From positions 1 to 64,000 of the forward strand of contig NZ_FNPJ01000002.1 in NCBI RefSeq assembly GCF_900107265.1: DNA of 64,000 bases. Reading direction: 5' to 3'. Below are positions 30,647-41,842 of this stretch, in pieces (positions within the stretch are counted from its first letter, which is position 1; every line of letters starts with the position of its first letter). A program made the translations under genes and the position numbers. The notes beneath the pieces are model-generated. The model saw only the letters and a program-made list of their open reading frames with translations. It had not been told where the DNA came from and made no database searches. The DNA is from Nitrosomonas sp. Nm33 (GTDB lineage Bacteria > Pseudomonadota > Gammaproteobacteria > Burkholderiales > Nitrosomonadaceae).

Positions 30647-33600
30647 ATGCTCCAATTTCGAGGCCATAAAGCGCTATCTCACTTTCGATTACAAAAATTA
30701 TCTGATCTGATTAAATCCATCGTACCGCAATTTTCGGCTATTGACGCTGAATACTGGTATTTTTGTGAAACCAAACGTGATTTGAATCAGGATGAACTGA
30801 ATATTCTGCAGAAGTTGCTTAACATTGATCCAGCTCATCAATCTCCTGTAGCGAAAGGTGTATTTTTGTTGGTTTTACCGCGTCCAGGTACCATTTCACC
30901 CTGGTCATCCAAGGCAACGGACATTGCTCATCATTGTGGGCTCGATGTGATTGAAAGGGTAGAGCGAGGTGTTGCATTTTATATTCAGCATGAAACAGCG
31001 CTTTCTGATGAGAACAGGCGTGCAATCGAGGCAATCATATATGATCGCATGACTGAAGCGGTTTTTCATTCTTTGTCTGAAGCTGTGGTTTTATTTCATC
31101 ATATCGAACCAGCATCGCTTAAAGAAATCAATCTTCTGGAAGAAGGTAGAATGGCTCTGGTTAAGGCTAATCAAGCAATGGGGTTAGCCTTGTCTCCTGA
31201 TGAAATTGACTATCTGCTGGATTATTTTCTTGATATTAGGCGTAATCCTACTGATGTCGAGTTGATGATGTTTGCCCAAGCAAATTCAGAACATTGTCGA
31301 CATAAAATTTTTAACGCAGACTGGATTATTGATGGCGAGCAAAAAAATCAATCGCTGTTTTCAATGATACGTCATACTCATCAACAGCATCCACAGGGTA
31401 CGATTGTGGCTTATGCGGATAATGCAGCCATTATCGAAGGGGCGGAGATTAATCGCTTCTGTCCTGGGAAGGATAACGCTTATGGCTACGCACTGGAGCC
31501 TACCCATCTGCTCATGAAGGTGGAAACCCATAATCATCCGACGGCAATTTCTCCTTTTCCAGGAGCCGCAACAGGAGTAGGAGGAGAAATACGGGATGAG
31601 GGAGCGACCGGGCGGGGCGCAAAACCCAAAGCTGGATTAACCGGCTTTTCTGTTTCCAATTTGCGTATTCCAGATTTCATTCAGCCTTGGGAAACATTGC
31701 ATGGGCAAAATGGCTATGGTAAGCCAGCCCGTATTGCCTCAGCCCTGGAAATCATGTTGACTGGGCCTATCGGTGGTGCTGCGTTCAATAATGAATTTGG
31801 CCGACCTAATCTTGCAGGTTATTTTCGAACATTCGAAGCGCAAGTTGCTGGGGAGATGCGCGGCTATCACAAGCCTATTATGCTGGCTGGAGGAATTGGA
31901 CAGATTTCTGAGCGACATACTGCGAAGCAAGATTTCTCAGAAGATGCCCTCCTGATTCAACTGGGTGGGCCGGGCATGTTGATTGGATTAGGGGGGAGCG
32001 CAGCTTCCAGTATGGATACCGGTACTAATACGGAAGACCTGGATTTTGATTCGGTACAACGTGGTAATGCAGAGATGCAACGTCGTGCCCAGGAAGTAAT
32101 CGATCGGTGTTGGCAGCTGGAACGCAGTGGGCAACCTAATCCTGTTCTTTCGATTCATGATGTCGGCGCTGGTGGGCTGTCCAATGCGTTGCCAGAACTC
32201 GTTCATGGAGCTGGCTGCGGGGGGCATTTTGATTTACGGGCGATTCCTTCGGAGGAATCGAGCATGTCGCCAATGCAGATTTGGTGTAATGAAGCGCAGG
32301 AGCGGTATGTACTCGCGATCAGACGTGAATCGTTGACTTTATTCCAGGCAATTTGTGAACGAGAGCGATGCCCTTATGCCGTAGTCGGTGAAGCGATTGT
32401 TCAGCAGCAACTTATTGTGACTGATGAGAAATCTATCAATTTACCGATAAATATGCCGCTTTCGGTGTTATTGGGTAAACCGCCCAAAATGACGCGTGTT
32501 GTATCGCATATTACCAGGGTGTTTCCTCCATTTGATCTGACAGGAATACATTTACAAGAAGCTGCTTATCGGGTTCTAAGATTGCCTGCTGTCGCAGATA
32601 AAACATTTTTGATTACCATTGGCGACCGTAGTGTGGGTGGAATGACCGCGCGTGATCAGATGGTGGGGCCTTGGCAAATACCGGTGGCAGATGTCGCAGT
32701 GACGGCCATGGGTTATCAGACCTATCTTGGTGAGGCATTTGCGCTCGGTGAGCGCGCGCCTCTGGCACTGATCGATCCTGCGGCTTCTGCGCGCATGGCA
32801 GTAGGAGAAGCCATTACCAATATTGCTGCTGCTGCGATAAACGATCTTAGTGAGATCAAGCTCTCTGCTAACTGGATGGCTGCTGCCGGGCATCCGGGAG
32901 AGGATGCTGCACTCTATGACGCCGTTCATGCTGTTGCAATGGAATTATGCTCACAGCTAGGGATGAGTATCCCGGTTGGCAAGGATTCCATGTCCATGAA
33001 AACTGCCTGGCAAGAATCAAATGAAAATAAAGGCGATAAACAAAAAGAGGTTATTGCGCCCCTCTCACTTATTATCTCTGCTTTTGCAAGAGTGGGTGAT
33101 ATTCGCAAAACACTCACCCCACAATTACGCACTGATTGTGGTGAAACCGAGCTTATTCTGATTGATCCAGGGAGAGGGAGAAACCGCCTGGGTGGTTCGG
33201 CATTGGCGCAAGTTTATGGGCAATTGGGGGATGCTGCTCCAGATATATCGAGTATCGCTGAAATAGAAAAGCTTAAACGTTTGTTTTCGGTCATACAGGA
33301 GTTGAAGCGCGCGGATCGGATCCTTGCTTATCATGACCGTTCAGATGGTGGATTGTTTGTGACTTTGTGCGAGATGGCTTTCGCTGGTCATGTAGGTATG
33401 ACGATCAGTCTAGACCAGTTGTGTTTTGATCCATTGGCTAAAGATATCGGTTATGAGATCAAGCCGGAGGTGCTGCATGAAAGTTCCCTGGAACGCTTGA
33501 TGGCGATTTTATTCAGTGAAGAATTGGGGGTAGTGATTCAGATCAAGGTACAACATCATGCAGCAGTGCTACAAATGTTGTCAGAAGCTGATCTAAGTGA

Positions 33601-34633
33601 AGATAGTTTTGTTCTGGGAAATCTCAACGAACAGGATGAGATCTGTTTTTTATGCAACAATAAAGTCATTTTTCAGGAGAAACGGGTTAACTTGCAGCGT
33701 GCCTGGTCAGAAACGACTTACCAGATGCAGAAACTACGTGACAACCCTGCATGCGCACAACAAGAATTTGATCGTATTCTCGATACTTCTGACCCTGGCT
33801 TGAGTGCTGAACTGACTTTTGATATCGAAGAGGATATTGCGGCACCTTTTATCCAAGTGGGTATCCGACCGAAGATAGCCATTCTGCGTGAGCAAGGCGT
33901 GAATGGTCATGTTGAAATGGCGGCTGCCTTTGATCGCGCCGGATTCGAAGCTATTGATGTGCATATGAGCGATATCATGACTGGGCGCGTTTCATTAGGC
34001 GACTATAAAGGATTTGTCGCATGTGGTGGATTTTCTTATGGAGATGTGCTTGGGGCTGGCGAAGGGTGGGCCAAATCTATCTTGTTTAATGCGCGCACGC
34101 GCTATGAATTTGAATCTTTTTTTGAGCGTAGCGATACTTTCGCGCTGGGTGTATGCAATGGTTGCCAGATGATGAGCAATTTGCATGAAATTATTCCAGG
34201 CACCGATCATTGGCCGCACTTCGAGCGTAATGTATCCGAGCAGTTTGAAGCGCGTTTTGTCATGGTTGAGATACCAAAGAGTCCCTCACTCTTCTTTGAT
34301 GGCATGGTAGGAAGTCGTCTGCCTATCCAGGTGGCACATGGAGAAGGCTATGCAGCCTTCAGTAGTGATCTACAATTGGAATCGGCATCATCCTATGTCG
34401 CATTACGCTTTGTTGATCACTACGGTACGCCGACCGAGCGATATCCATTTAATCCTAATGGTTCACCGCAAGGGATAGCTGGGGTGACCTCGATCGATGG
34501 TCGATTTACCATTCTGATGCCTCATCCTGAACGGGTTTTTCGTACCGTTCAGCATTCATGGCATGTGGACACCTGGCCAGAAGACTCTCCCTGGATAAGG
34601 ATGTTCAGAAATGCGCGTAAATGGGTTGGGTAG
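30647..34633 (+). CDS. purL: Phosphoribosylformylglycinamidine synthase
   Basis: Long-form PurL, 1328 residues, converts FGAR to FGAM in purine synthesis. It comprises the N-terminal PurS-like domain, the two-lobed synthetase core ([23 protein letters not shown]), and a C-terminal glutaminase with nucleophile near residue 1169 (GVCNGCQMM) and its His-Glu pair in PHPERVFR (about 1292). The full domain set shows that no separate purS or purQ is needed. It starts 59 bp from the divergent nnr. Confidence 0.96.
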   Translation: MLQFRGHKALSHFRLQKLSDLIKSIVPQFSAIDAEYWYFCETKRDLNQDELNILQKLLNIDPAHQSPVAKGVFLLVLPRPGTISPWSSKATDIAHHCGLDVIERVERGVAFYIQHETALSDENRRAIEAIIYDRMTEAVFHSLSEAVVLFHHIEPASLKEINLLEEGRMALVKANQAMGLALSPDEIDYLLDYFLDIRRNPTDVELMMFAQANSEHCRHKIFNADWIIDGEQKNQSLFSMIRHTHQQHPQGTIVAYADNAAIIEGAEINRFCPGKDNAYGYALEPTHLLMKVETHNHPTAISPFPGAATGVGGEIRDEGATGRGAKPKAGLTGFSVSNLRIPDFIQPWETLHGQNGYGKPARIASALEIMLTGPIGGAAFNNEFGRPNLAGYFRTFEAQVAGEMRGYHKPIMLAGGIGQISERHTAKQDFSEDALLIQLGGPGMLIGLGGSAASSMDTGTNTEDLDFDSVQRGNAEMQRRAQEVIDRCWQLERSGQPNPVLSIHDVGAGGLSNALPELVHGAGCGGHFDLRAIPSEESSMSPMQIWCNEAQERYVLAIRRESLTLFQAICERERCPYAVVGEAIVQQQLIVTDEKSINLPINMPLSVLLGKPPKMTRVVSHITRVFPPFDLTGIHLQEAAYRVLRLPAVADKTFLITIGDRSVGGMTARDQMVGPWQIPVADVAVTAMGYQTYLGEAFALGERAPLALIDPAASARMAVGEAITNIAAAAINDLSEIKLSANWMAAAGHPGEDAALYDAVHAVAMELCSQLGMSIPVGKDSMSMKTAWQESNENKGDKQKEVIAPLSLIISAFARVGDIRKTLTPQLRTDCGETELILIDPGRGRNRLGGSALAQVYGQLGDAAPDISSIAEIEKLKRLFSVIQELKRADRILAYHDRSDGGLFVTLCEMAFAGHVGMTISLDQLCFDPLAKDIGYEIKPEVLHESSLERLMAILFSEELGVVIQIKVQHHAAVLQMLSEADLSEDSFVLGNLNEQDEICFLCNNKVIFQEKRVNLQRAWSETTYQMQKLRDNPACAQQEFDRILDTSDPGLSAELTFDIEEDIAAPFIQVGIRPKIAILREQGVNGHVEMAAAFDRAGFEAIDVHMSDIMTGRVSLGDYKGFVACGGFSYGDVLGAGEGWAKSILFNARTRYEFESFFERSDTFALGVCNGCQMMSNLHEIIPGTDHWPHFERNVSEQFEARFVMVEIPKSPSLFFDGMVGSRLPIQVAHGEGYAAFSSDLQLESASSYVALRFVDHYGTPTERYPFNPNGSPQGIAGVTSIDGRFTILMPHPERVFRTVQHSWHVDTWPEDSPWIRMFRNARKWVG

Positions 34634-34727
34634 GTGTTCGAAGTTAATCATGAGCTGCCCTTAGTTTTCCGATGGTATTATTACGTGACTCTCTAGATCA
34701 TTAATATTTTTAAGAATAATTAATAAA

Positions 34728-35978
34728 ATGACCAAGTGGAAAGTTAGCATCCGAAGCGGATTAGTAAGCATAATGTTGTTAGTATGGGTAGGGCATTCCG
34801 AAAATTTGCCAGCACAAATTATTCCTGCTCCTAAGCCTGAATCTGCCATTAGTGATTCTGCGCGAGAATGTGTGTCGGTAGCGCATTGGATTATTCCGGG
34901 CAAGGGCAAGACCGTCTTGTCCGATATTATTGCACATGCAGCAAATCAATCGGTAGTTTTACTAGGTGAAACACATGTCAATCGGGAGCACCATCTATGG
35001 CAATTACAAATGCTGGCGGCGTTGTATGCTGCTCGTCCCGATATGGTGATTGGTTTCGAAATGTTCCCACGTCGGGTCCAGAAAGTACTCGATCAATGGG
35101 TGGCGGGTGAACTGTCTGAAGCTGCTTTCCTGAAAGCTTCAGAGTGGGATACGGTATGGAGAACAGATGCCAGTCTTTATCTGCCATTATTTCATTTCGC
35201 ACGCATGAATCGTATCCCGATGCGGGCACTTAATATCGATACCCAACTAAGAAAGCAGGTAGCTGAGAAAGGTTTTGACAGTGTGCCCAAGAATGAACGT
35301 GAAGGGGTAACGCATCCAGCACCTCCCAGTTCTGGGTATCTCGATTTTTTGTTACCCATATACGAAGCGCATGACCGCAAGGGTAAGAAAGAGGGAGGAA
35401 ATAATCGTTATGATCCTGATTTCTTACGATTTGTTATTGGTCAGCAATTATGGGACCGGGCAATGGCTCAAGAAATTCATGCGGTATTCAGCATGCAGAC
35501 TCAAGGAAAAAGCCCACTGGTTGTTGGCATTATGGGATCAGGCCACATTATGTATGGCTATGGTGTTCCCCATCAATTGAAAGATCTTGGTGTAACAAAA
35601 ATTACTTCGTTGTTACCATGGGATACAAGCAAATCATGTCAACATCTGGTTGCAGGTTATGCTGATGCCATTTTTGGCGTTTCCCCCTTCATTGCGGAAA
35701 CAACACCTTTGCGCCAGCGACTGGGTATTCGCTATGAGATTGCTTTGCAGCATGGCGGGGCGCGTGTTCTGCAGGTTGAAAAAGGGAGTATTGCCGAGGC
35801 GGCCAATATGCTGGAAGACGATCTCATCACTGAGATCGCAGGATTATCAGTGATGGAAGTGGGTGATATCGTTGCTGTGGTGAAGCGTCAGGCGCCGGGC
35901 ACGTGGTTACCGCTGAAAGTCAAGCGAGGGAATGACGAGATTGAAATTGTTGCCAAGTTTCCTCCATTAGAGAAATGA
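34728..35978 (+). CDS. ChaN/Tiki-superfamily protein fused to a C-terminal PDZ domain
   Basis: A 416-residue exported protein. A hydrophobic N-terminal signal (about 10-28) is followed by a ChaN-type domain (Cofac_haem_bdg; about 55-300) with VVLLGETHVNREHH, IGFEMFPRRVQ and the late GSGHIMYGYGVPHQL motif; the conserved Glu and His residues are those that bind metal or haem in relatives. The last 85 residues form a PDZ domain (ARVLQVEKGSIAEAANMLEDD, ending in LPLKVKRGNDEIEI). No iron uptake genes are near. Function is inferred: haem or metal handling, or proteolysis by the TIKI-like fold, in the periplasm. Confidence 0.8.
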   Translation: MTKWKVSIRSGLVSIMLLVWVGHSENLPAQIIPAPKPESAISDSARECVSVAHWIIPGKGKTVLSDIIAHAANQSVVLLGETHVNREHHLWQLQMLAALYAARPDMVIGFEMFPRRVQKVLDQWVAGELSEAAFLKASEWDTVWRTDASLYLPLFHFARMNRIPMRALNIDTQLRKQVAEKGFDSVPKNEREGVTHPAPPSSGYLDFLLPIYEAHDRKGKKEGGNNRYDPDFLRFVIGQQLWDRAMAQEIHAVFSMQTQGKSPLVVGIMGSGHIMYGYGVPHQLKDLGVTKITSLLPWDTSKSCQHLVAGYADAIFGVSPFIAETTPLRQRLGIRYEIALQHGGARVLQVEKGSIAEAANMLEDDLITEIAGLSVMEVGDIVAVVKRQAPGTWLPLKVKRGNDEIEIVAKFPPLEK

Positions 35979-36331
35979 AGAAGCCATCAGACTGGCTCGT
36001 AGCTCCTGTAAAATGTCTGGGTAAGATGATTTTGCAGTATTGCGTTGAGAATCAGCTCTCTTGTGGTAATGGCAGCGAATCGCTTTGGCTGGATTATGGT
36101 ATCACCATGATTCCGCCAAACAATCCCGCCCCAAGCGCTTTTTGTGGCATTGTCACCCGCATAGGATGCACTGGTATTAACATTTATCCGCCACTTATAC
36201 ACATGGGTTATCGAAAATTATGGGCGCTATGCTATAGGTTATAGGCAGCCATGATTTTTTTATGCCAACGTGATTGACCATGACACAGCTCCTTTGCTAA
36301 TTTGATTTTGTGATATCTTTTCAGAGAACAC
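35979..36331. other. 353-bp region between the ChaN-PDZ gene and the convergent glrR
   Basis: An 89-codon plus-strand frame begins in an ATGA overlap with the preceding stop, and a 71-codon minus-strand frame covers the same bases. Neither gives a protein that I recognise and neither has clear coding character, so I call no gene. No obvious terminator was found for either flanking gene. Confidence 0.4.
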
Positions 36332-37711
36332 TTAACAAAGCCCTTTGCTTTTTTCTTTTTGTTTATAAAGAGTAAAGTCAAGTTGATGTCTTTGAAGAAG
36401 TTTGTAAAATTCTGTCCGATTGCGTTTGGCCAATTTGGCTGCTTGCGTCACATTGCCTTCAGTAATTTTTAGTAAACGTACCAGATAATCTCTTTCAAAC
36501 TGTTTGCGCGCTTCTTCAAATGATACGAGCTGCGCTTCTTCCTTATGCATCGCATCATAGACCAGCTGGTGTGAAATGAGAGGGTTCGCACTCAGGACAA
36601 CGCTTTGTTCTATTATATTCATTAATTGTCGAACGTTACCTGGCCAGGATGCACTGAGCAAAAGATTGGTTGCTTCTGGCGAGAACCCATTAATTTCTTT
36701 TTCGTATTTTTCAGCAAAGGTACGAAGAAAATGATTGGCCAGCAAGGGAATATCTTCACGGCGCTGAGTTAGCGAAGGAATCGTTAAACCGACCACATAG
36801 AGTCGATAATACAGATCTTCACGAAAATTCCCTGCCGTGATCTCAGCTTTGAGATCACGGTGGGTTGCAGAAATAATCCGGACATCAATCGGGATTTGCT
36901 GCGTAGACCCGACGGGTCTGATTACCCTTTCTTGCAATGCATGCAGTAACTTTACTTGTAGCAGCAGTGGCATGTCACCAATTTCATCAAGGAATAATGT
37001 GCCACCTTCGGCTAATTGAAATAAGCCTTTATGGTCACGGATAGCGCCTGTAAAAGCCCCTTTGGCATGTCCAAATAGCTCTGATTCCAGTAATTGCTCA
37101 GGAATGGCTGCGCAATTGATGGTCACAAAGGGTTGGCTACAGCGCTTGGATGCATGATGAATAGCGCGTGCAAATAATTCTTTGCCAACACCACTTTCTC
37201 CAAGAAGTAATACACTCGCATTCCCTTCCGCAACGCGTTCCACTTTGGTCAGAATATCTTCCATTTCAGCATTTTGGGTAATGATATTTTTACGCCATTC
37301 AGCTTGGGATGCTTCATAGGGTTCGCTATTTACGTTGTTGCACGTAAGTCTAAGTGCCTGATCAATTTGATCGAGCAAGGTTTTTGGATCATAAGGCTTG
37401 GTGAGGTAACCAAAAATACCACGCTGAACTGCGGTGACGGCATCTGGAATCGTGCCATAGGCTGTCAGAATAATGACCGGTAGCGTTGGATTGGCGTGAT
37501 GAATATGTTCAAACAATGCCATACCGTCCATCCCACTCATTTGCATGTCACTGATGACGAGATGGGGGCGTGAGATGTCCAGGCAGTTTAATGCTGCTTC
37601 TGCGCTGGTAGCTACAATGGTTTCAAATCCTGCAGCCGTCAAACGTATCGAGAGTAATTCAAGAAGGTCTGAGTCGTCATCGACAAGTAAGATTTTTTTA
37701 GGCTGTACCAT
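36332..37711 (-). CDS. glrR: Sigma-54-dependent response regulator (GlrR/QseF type)
   Basis: A 459-residue regulator: a receiver domain with phosphoacceptor Asp55 (LVISDMQMSGMDG), a sigma-54 activator AAA+ domain with Walker A GESGVGKELFARAIH (about 170) and the sigma-54-contacting GAFTGA loop (about 220), and a C-terminal helix-turn-helix (NVTQAAKLAKRNRTEFYKLL). The gene order kinase-lipoprotein-regulator is that of glrK-qseG-glrR of enterobacteria, where it controls the sRNA glmY and envelope responses. Target genes cannot be read from this window. Confidence 0.88.
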   Translation of the reverse strand: MVQPKKILLVDDDSDLLELLSIRLTAAGFETIVATSAEAALNCLDISRPHLVISDMQMSGMDGMALFEHIHHANPTLPVIILTAYGTIPDAVTAVQRGIFGYLTKPYDPKTLLDQIDQALRLTCNNVNSEPYEASQAEWRKNIITQNAEMEDILTKVERVAEGNASVLLLGESGVGKELFARAIHHASKRCSQPFVTINCAAIPEQLLESELFGHAKGAFTGAIRDHKGLFQLAEGGTLFLDEIGDMPLLLQVKLLHALQERVIRPVGSTQQIPIDVRIISATHRDLKAEITAGNFREDLYYRLYVVGLTIPSLTQRREDIPLLANHFLRTFAEKYEKEINGFSPEATNLLLSASWPGNVRQLMNIIEQSVVLSANPLISHQLVYDAMHKEEAQLVSFEEARKQFERDYLVRLLKITEGNVTQAAKLAKRNRTEFYKLLQRHQLDFTLYKQKEKSKGLC

Positions 37712-37721
37712 AATATTTTAT

Positions 37722-38288
37722 TCAAGGTGTTATTCTACGGATTGGTTGCTTTTCCATATTTTTTATAGCGTCTATCCTATTTTTCAAGGTCTGAGCGTAT
37801 TCTTCCAATGCTTGCGCTTGCTCATCCGATGCTTTTAATTTTTGCGATAAATTTCTCGCATCGGTTCTTGCAATTTGCTGCTCTCTAAGTAGAGATATTA
37901 ATAATTTCCTGAAATTAGCTAAGTTAGTCGACATTGTAATATCTTGTGGCCAATTATTTAGTAAATTGAGCGCAGTCTGGATATTTGTAAAAGATGTTTT
38001 AGGTAAACTGATGAGTAAGATGTATTTAAGACGACTTTCAGCATCAGGGTTATTTTTAAAGTGTTTCTTGGTATGGTTGTATTCTGAAGCCAATTGAGTA
38101 GCATTCTTTTTCTGCAGCTGGTCATAATACAACATCAATTCATCTAAACTGTGGTATTGATCCAATTCATCTTGTTGAGGAATTTGTGTATTTAAAGAGT
38201 CTGATGATTGATGGGTAGGCGTTATTGTACATCCAATTAATACAACAGAAAATATTAGAAGTAATAACGACTTGGAAACAATACTCAT
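37722..38288 (-). CDS. QseG/YfhG-like lipoprotein
   Basis: A 188-residue lipoprotein with lipobox LIGC (Cys20) and an alpha-helical body with a C-terminal coiled coil (LKASDEQAQALEEYAQTLKNRIDAIKNM). It is wedged between glrK (4-bp ATGA overlap) and glrR (10-bp gap), the position held by QseG in enterobacteria, which activates the kinase from the outer membrane. Sequence similarity is weak at the level that I can judge, so the assignment is mainly from position, size and lipobox. Confidence 0.7.
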   Translation of the reverse strand: MSIVSKSLLLLIFSVVLIGCTITPTHQSSDSLNTQIPQQDELDQYHSLDELMLYYDQLQKKNATQLASEYNHTKKHFKNNPDAESRLKYILLISLPKTSFTNIQTALNLLNNWPQDITMSTNLANFRKLLISLLREQQIARTDARNLSQKLKASDEQAQALEEYAQTLKNRIDAIKNMEKQPIRRITP

Positions 38289-39796
38289 GACTGGACCTCA
38301 GGATCTTGAATAGGCAAAGTTAGGCGGAAATGCGCTCCCTGACCGCCATGTTTAACAAGTTCAATATTCCCACCGTGGGCAAGTGCATATTCCCTGGCAA
38401 TCGACAATCCAAGCCCGGTTCCTCTGATATGGCTATTAGGTTTGCTACGTCCCCGATAAAAGGGCTCAAATATTTTATCCACATCAGTGATATCAATACC
38501 GCTACCATTGTCAATGATATCGAGTTGGATAGCTTGATCTATTTGTATCGCAGAGATCTTAATGCAACTTTCTTGTGGAGAGAATTTTATGGCGTTTGAT
38601 AAAAGATTATCAATAATAATGCCAACTCTCTGTTTGTCACATTCGAGTATGAGATCTGGACATGTCAAATCGATTTTTATTTTTCTGCTCATGATAGACA
38701 GATTCTGATCTTTCAAAACAGTGTTGATGATATGAGCTAGATTTGTACGCTGTTTGATAAGTGCCGCTTTATCTGCCTGAAGAGCGCTAAAACTTAATAA
38801 ATCTTCGATACGTTTCTGCAATTGGATACTGCTTGTGTGAAGTATATCGGCAATTTGTTGCTGTTTTATATTAAGATCGCCAGTTACTCCTTCTGCAAGG
38901 AGGTTAGCACCCTCACGAATAGCGGTGAGGGGTGTTTTAAGTTCATGGGAAACATGTCGTAAAAACTGAATTTTCTGTTCTTCCAATTTAAGCAAGCGGC
39001 GACGCATCCAGTCCAGCCGAGAACCTAAGTATTTCAAATTTTCTGGACCAGTAATTCGTACTGCTTTAGATAATTCACCTTGTCCCATACTATAAATTGC
39101 TTCGTCAAGCTGACGAAGTGGACGTACTATGAATACTGAGAAAACAAGTGCTAACAAAATAACAAATGGAATCAGAATGAGTAATTCCCACTTTACCAAA
39201 GTGCGAGTACGTAAAGCCATCTCGCTTATTTCATTTACTTTCTGTCCAATTAGCCGATAATTTTCTGTAGAAAAATTCTGTGCAAGGATAAGCAGATCAG
39301 CAAATTGGTCGAGTAAATCTCGAAGATTCTGAGGAGTATTATATAAAGTTAATATTTCACGAAAAATCGTTGTCTCTAATAATTGTAGTTTCTCCAATAA
39401 AAGCTGTTGTTCAAGGTAGGGAGAAACTTCAGTAAGCTTTATCACCGTTTTTTCAAAATTGGTGTGCGCTTGGAAGTAACCCTCCAGTAAGGATATATCT
39501 TCCAGGATGTGTGCGTGTTGTACGCTTCGCTCCATCACGATAATTTCATCAATCAGGATACTGCTGCCATGATTAATTTGCGTTGCCTGATAGATAGTTT
39601 TACGGCTTTGGTCGGCAAGCTGATCGATACGTATGGCGCTGTAGATTAGCGCAGCGATTAATGGTAACCCTACTATCGAAAAGCCAAGCAAGATCAATTT
39701 AAGAAATGACTTGGGGTTGTGACGTAGTTCTGTTTGAGGGGTAACATCCAATTTATCATCCGTTTCTGCCATAACAGAATCCATCGTACTTCTCAC
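38285..39796 (-). CDS. glrK: Sensor histidine kinase (GlrK/QseE type)
   Basis: A 503-residue membrane kinase: a first transmembrane helix (about 31-53), a helical periplasmic sensor region, a second helix (about 202-224), HAMP (LRQLDEAIYSMGQGELSKAV), a HisKA domain with the phosphoaccepting histidine near 284 (HVSHELKTPLTAIREGANLL), and an HATPase domain (LLSNAIKFSP, DNGSGI, RGTGLGLSIARE). It heads the three-gene unit with the lipoprotein and glrR. Its start at 39796 gives a long 30-residue cytoplasmic lead; a later start at Met8 is possible. Confidence 0.88.
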   Translation of the reverse strand: MRSTMDSVMAETDDKLDVTPQTELRHNPKSFLKLILLGFSIVGLPLIAALIYSAIRIDQLADQSRKTIYQATQINHGSSILIDEIIVMERSVQHAHILEDISLLEGYFQAHTNFEKTVIKLTEVSPYLEQQLLLEKLQLLETTIFREILTLYNTPQNLRDLLDQFADLLILAQNFSTENYRLIGQKVNEISEMALRTRTLVKWELLILIPFVILLALVFSVFIVRPLRQLDEAIYSMGQGELSKAVRITGPENLKYLGSRLDWMRRRLLKLEEQKIQFLRHVSHELKTPLTAIREGANLLAEGVTGDLNIKQQQIADILHTSSIQLQKRIEDLLSFSALQADKAALIKQRTNLAHIINTVLKDQNLSIMSRKIKIDLTCPDLILECDKQRVGIIIDNLLSNAIKFSPQESCIKISAIQIDQAIQLDIIDNGSGIDITDVDKIFEPFYRGRSKPNSHIRGTGLGLSIAREYALAHGGNIELVKHGGQGAHFRLTLPIQDPEVQS

Positions 39797-39997
39797 TACA
39801 TCTATCCTTTTTATTATCTTATCTACAGTCTGACTGTGTTTATTTTATAAAAATAAAGATGTGGGGATCTTTGGACTACAACTCATTATACCGGCTATAC
39901 CGGCAAGGGAAAAAACTTTCTGATGAACGTATTAGAAATAAACGACAGACTCTGGGTTTGTTGTGTCTATATTGGTGCCGAATTTTTTGAAGCCAAT

Positions 39998-41599
39998 TCA
40001 AATTCTTTCTTTTCGTCTCAAGATAGTATTCTGGGCTTGCGGTAACATGGCTGGATAATTAAGACTGTAGTGCAAGCCACGGCTTTCATGGCGTAACATG
40101 GCGCTTTGCACAATCAAATCAGCGGTTGTAACCAGGTTACGTAGTTCTAACAAATCACCTGTCACACGAAAATTAGTATAGTACTCATTGATTTCCTCCC
40201 GTAGCAGGTTTATGCGGTTTTGAGCACGTTGCAAGCGCTTGTTGGTTCGTACGATTCCCACGTAACTCCACATGAAGCGGCGTAATTCGTCCCAGTTATG
40301 CGAAATGACGATTTCCTCATCTGCATCTGTTACCCGACTTTCATCCCATTTTGGGAGGGAGATGGGGGGCAGGGGTGGTTGACTGAGAATATCCTCGGCT
40401 GCGGCCTGGCCGAATACTAAGCACTCTAGTAAAGAATTACTGGCTAACCGGTTGGCGCCATGTAAACCAGTATGAGCGGTCTCACCTATGGCATATAAGT
40501 TGTCCAGATCAGTTTTGCCTTTCCGGTCAATAACGATACCGCCACATGTGTAATGTGCAGCGGGAACGACTGGTATGGGTTGTCGAGTGATATCAATCCC
40601 TAATTCGTGGCATCGAGCATAAATAGTAGGAAAATGCTGCTTGAGAAAATCTGGTGATTTATGAGAAATATCCAGATATACGCAGTCAAGGCCTCTTTTT
40701 TTCATTTCAAAATCAATAGCACGTGCCACAATATCGCGTGGTGCAAGTTCCGCGCGTTCATCATGCCGAGGCATAAAGCGTTCGCCATTAGGAAGCTTTA
40801 ATAATCCGCCTTCACCTCTAACGGCTTCACTAATTAGAAAAGATTTAGCATGTGGGTGATAAAGGCAGGTAGGGTGGAATTGGATGAATTCCATATTGGC
40901 TATCCTGCAACCTGCACGCCATCCCATGGCAATACCGTCACCCGTGGCAGTATCGGGATTGGTTGTATAGAGATAGACTTTACCGGCTCCTCCTGTTGCT
41001 AATACCGTGTTGTGGGCAGAAATGGTGTGTATCTTATCTGCTTTGATATCCAATACATAAGCGCCATAGCATCGGGCATTCTGCTTATCAGAATAATGGG
41101 GTAATTTAGAACTTGTGATCAGATCAACTGCAATATGATGCTCGAGTATGACGATATTAGGATGTGTGCAAATTTTTTTGCTGAGCGTAGATTGTACTGC
41201 TTTACCGGTGGCATCATTGGTGTGGATAACTCGACGCACACTATGCCCACCTTCTTGTGTAAGGTGATAACCGGTTTCGTTATTGTTATCGCGTGTAAAG
41301 TTGACTCCTTGAGAAATGAGCCATCTGATAGCTTGCGGTCCATTTTCGACTACATAGCGTGTGATTTCCTCATCACATAAGCCGGCGCCGGCAACTAATG
41401 TGTCGCGGATATGAGCGTCAGAGGAGTCTTCCATTGAAAGTACTGCAGCAATCCCGCCTTGAGCCCAAGTACTGGAGCTATCATGTAATGATCGTTTAGT
41501 GACAATAGCTACTTTCTGATTTTGTGCTAGATTGAGGGCGAGCGTAAGCCCAGCTAAGCCACTACCGATAATCAGTGTATCAAAATGATATTGTTGCAT
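39998..41599 (-). CDS. nadB: L-aspartate oxidase
   Basis: NadB, 533 residues, FAD-dependent oxidation of aspartate to iminoaspartate, the first step of NAD synthesis. FAD-binding GSGLAGLTLALNLA is at the N-terminus; the SSTWAQGGIAAV, HTNDATGKAV and HYTCGGIVID motifs and the C-terminal GRxLHYSL-like end (GLHYSLNYP) mark this enzyme rather than succinate dehydrogenase. It is divergent from rpoE; the same pairing occurs in other proteobacteria. Confidence 0.95.
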   Translation of the reverse strand: MQQYHFDTLIIGSGLAGLTLALNLAQNQKVAIVTKRSLHDSSSTWAQGGIAAVLSMEDSSDAHIRDTLVAGAGLCDEEITRYVVENGPQAIRWLISQGVNFTRDNNNETGYHLTQEGGHSVRRVIHTNDATGKAVQSTLSKKICTHPNIVILEHHIAVDLITSSKLPHYSDKQNARCYGAYVLDIKADKIHTISAHNTVLATGGAGKVYLYTTNPDTATGDGIAMGWRAGCRIANMEFIQFHPTCLYHPHAKSFLISEAVRGEGGLLKLPNGERFMPRHDERAELAPRDIVARAIDFEMKKRGLDCVYLDISHKSPDFLKQHFPTIYARCHELGIDITRQPIPVVPAAHYTCGGIVIDRKGKTDLDNLYAIGETAHTGLHGANRLASNSLLECLVFGQAAAEDILSQPPLPPISLPKWDESRVTDADEEIVISHNWDELRRFMWSYVGIVRTNKRLQRAQNRINLLREEINEYYTNFRVTGDLLELRNLVTTADLIVQSAMLRHESRGLHYSLNYPAMLPQAQNTILRRKERI

Positions 41600-41842
41600 T
41601 GATTAGTTTTAATTTATTTGTAAACTGAAGCTATTTTATTAATCATAACTCAATAACTAAAGTTTCGTTGAAACTCTTATTGAATAAAAGCAGTGAACTA
41701 ATCTGGATACTTTATTGTCTTTAATCCGACTTCGGATAGTTCACGGCAGATCCCCGAACAGGTATACTTTGTTGGGTGCTCAATTTAAAATTTAAGTGGC
41801 TGCATCAAAAGTTATCTATTTTTAATTTCGGGGAAAGGACGC

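Noticed and set aside
35975-36244. 89-codon frame overlapping the stop of the ChaN-PDZ gene by ATGA, which looks like translational coupling
   Set aside because: The product has no recognisable family, unusual composition and an equally open frame on the other strand; no ribosome site beyond the chance overlap.
41600-41842. Sigma-E-type autoregulatory promoter before rpoE
   Set aside because: Searched by eye for GGAACTT plus a TCTGA-like -10 at proper spacing; no convincing match, so not listed.
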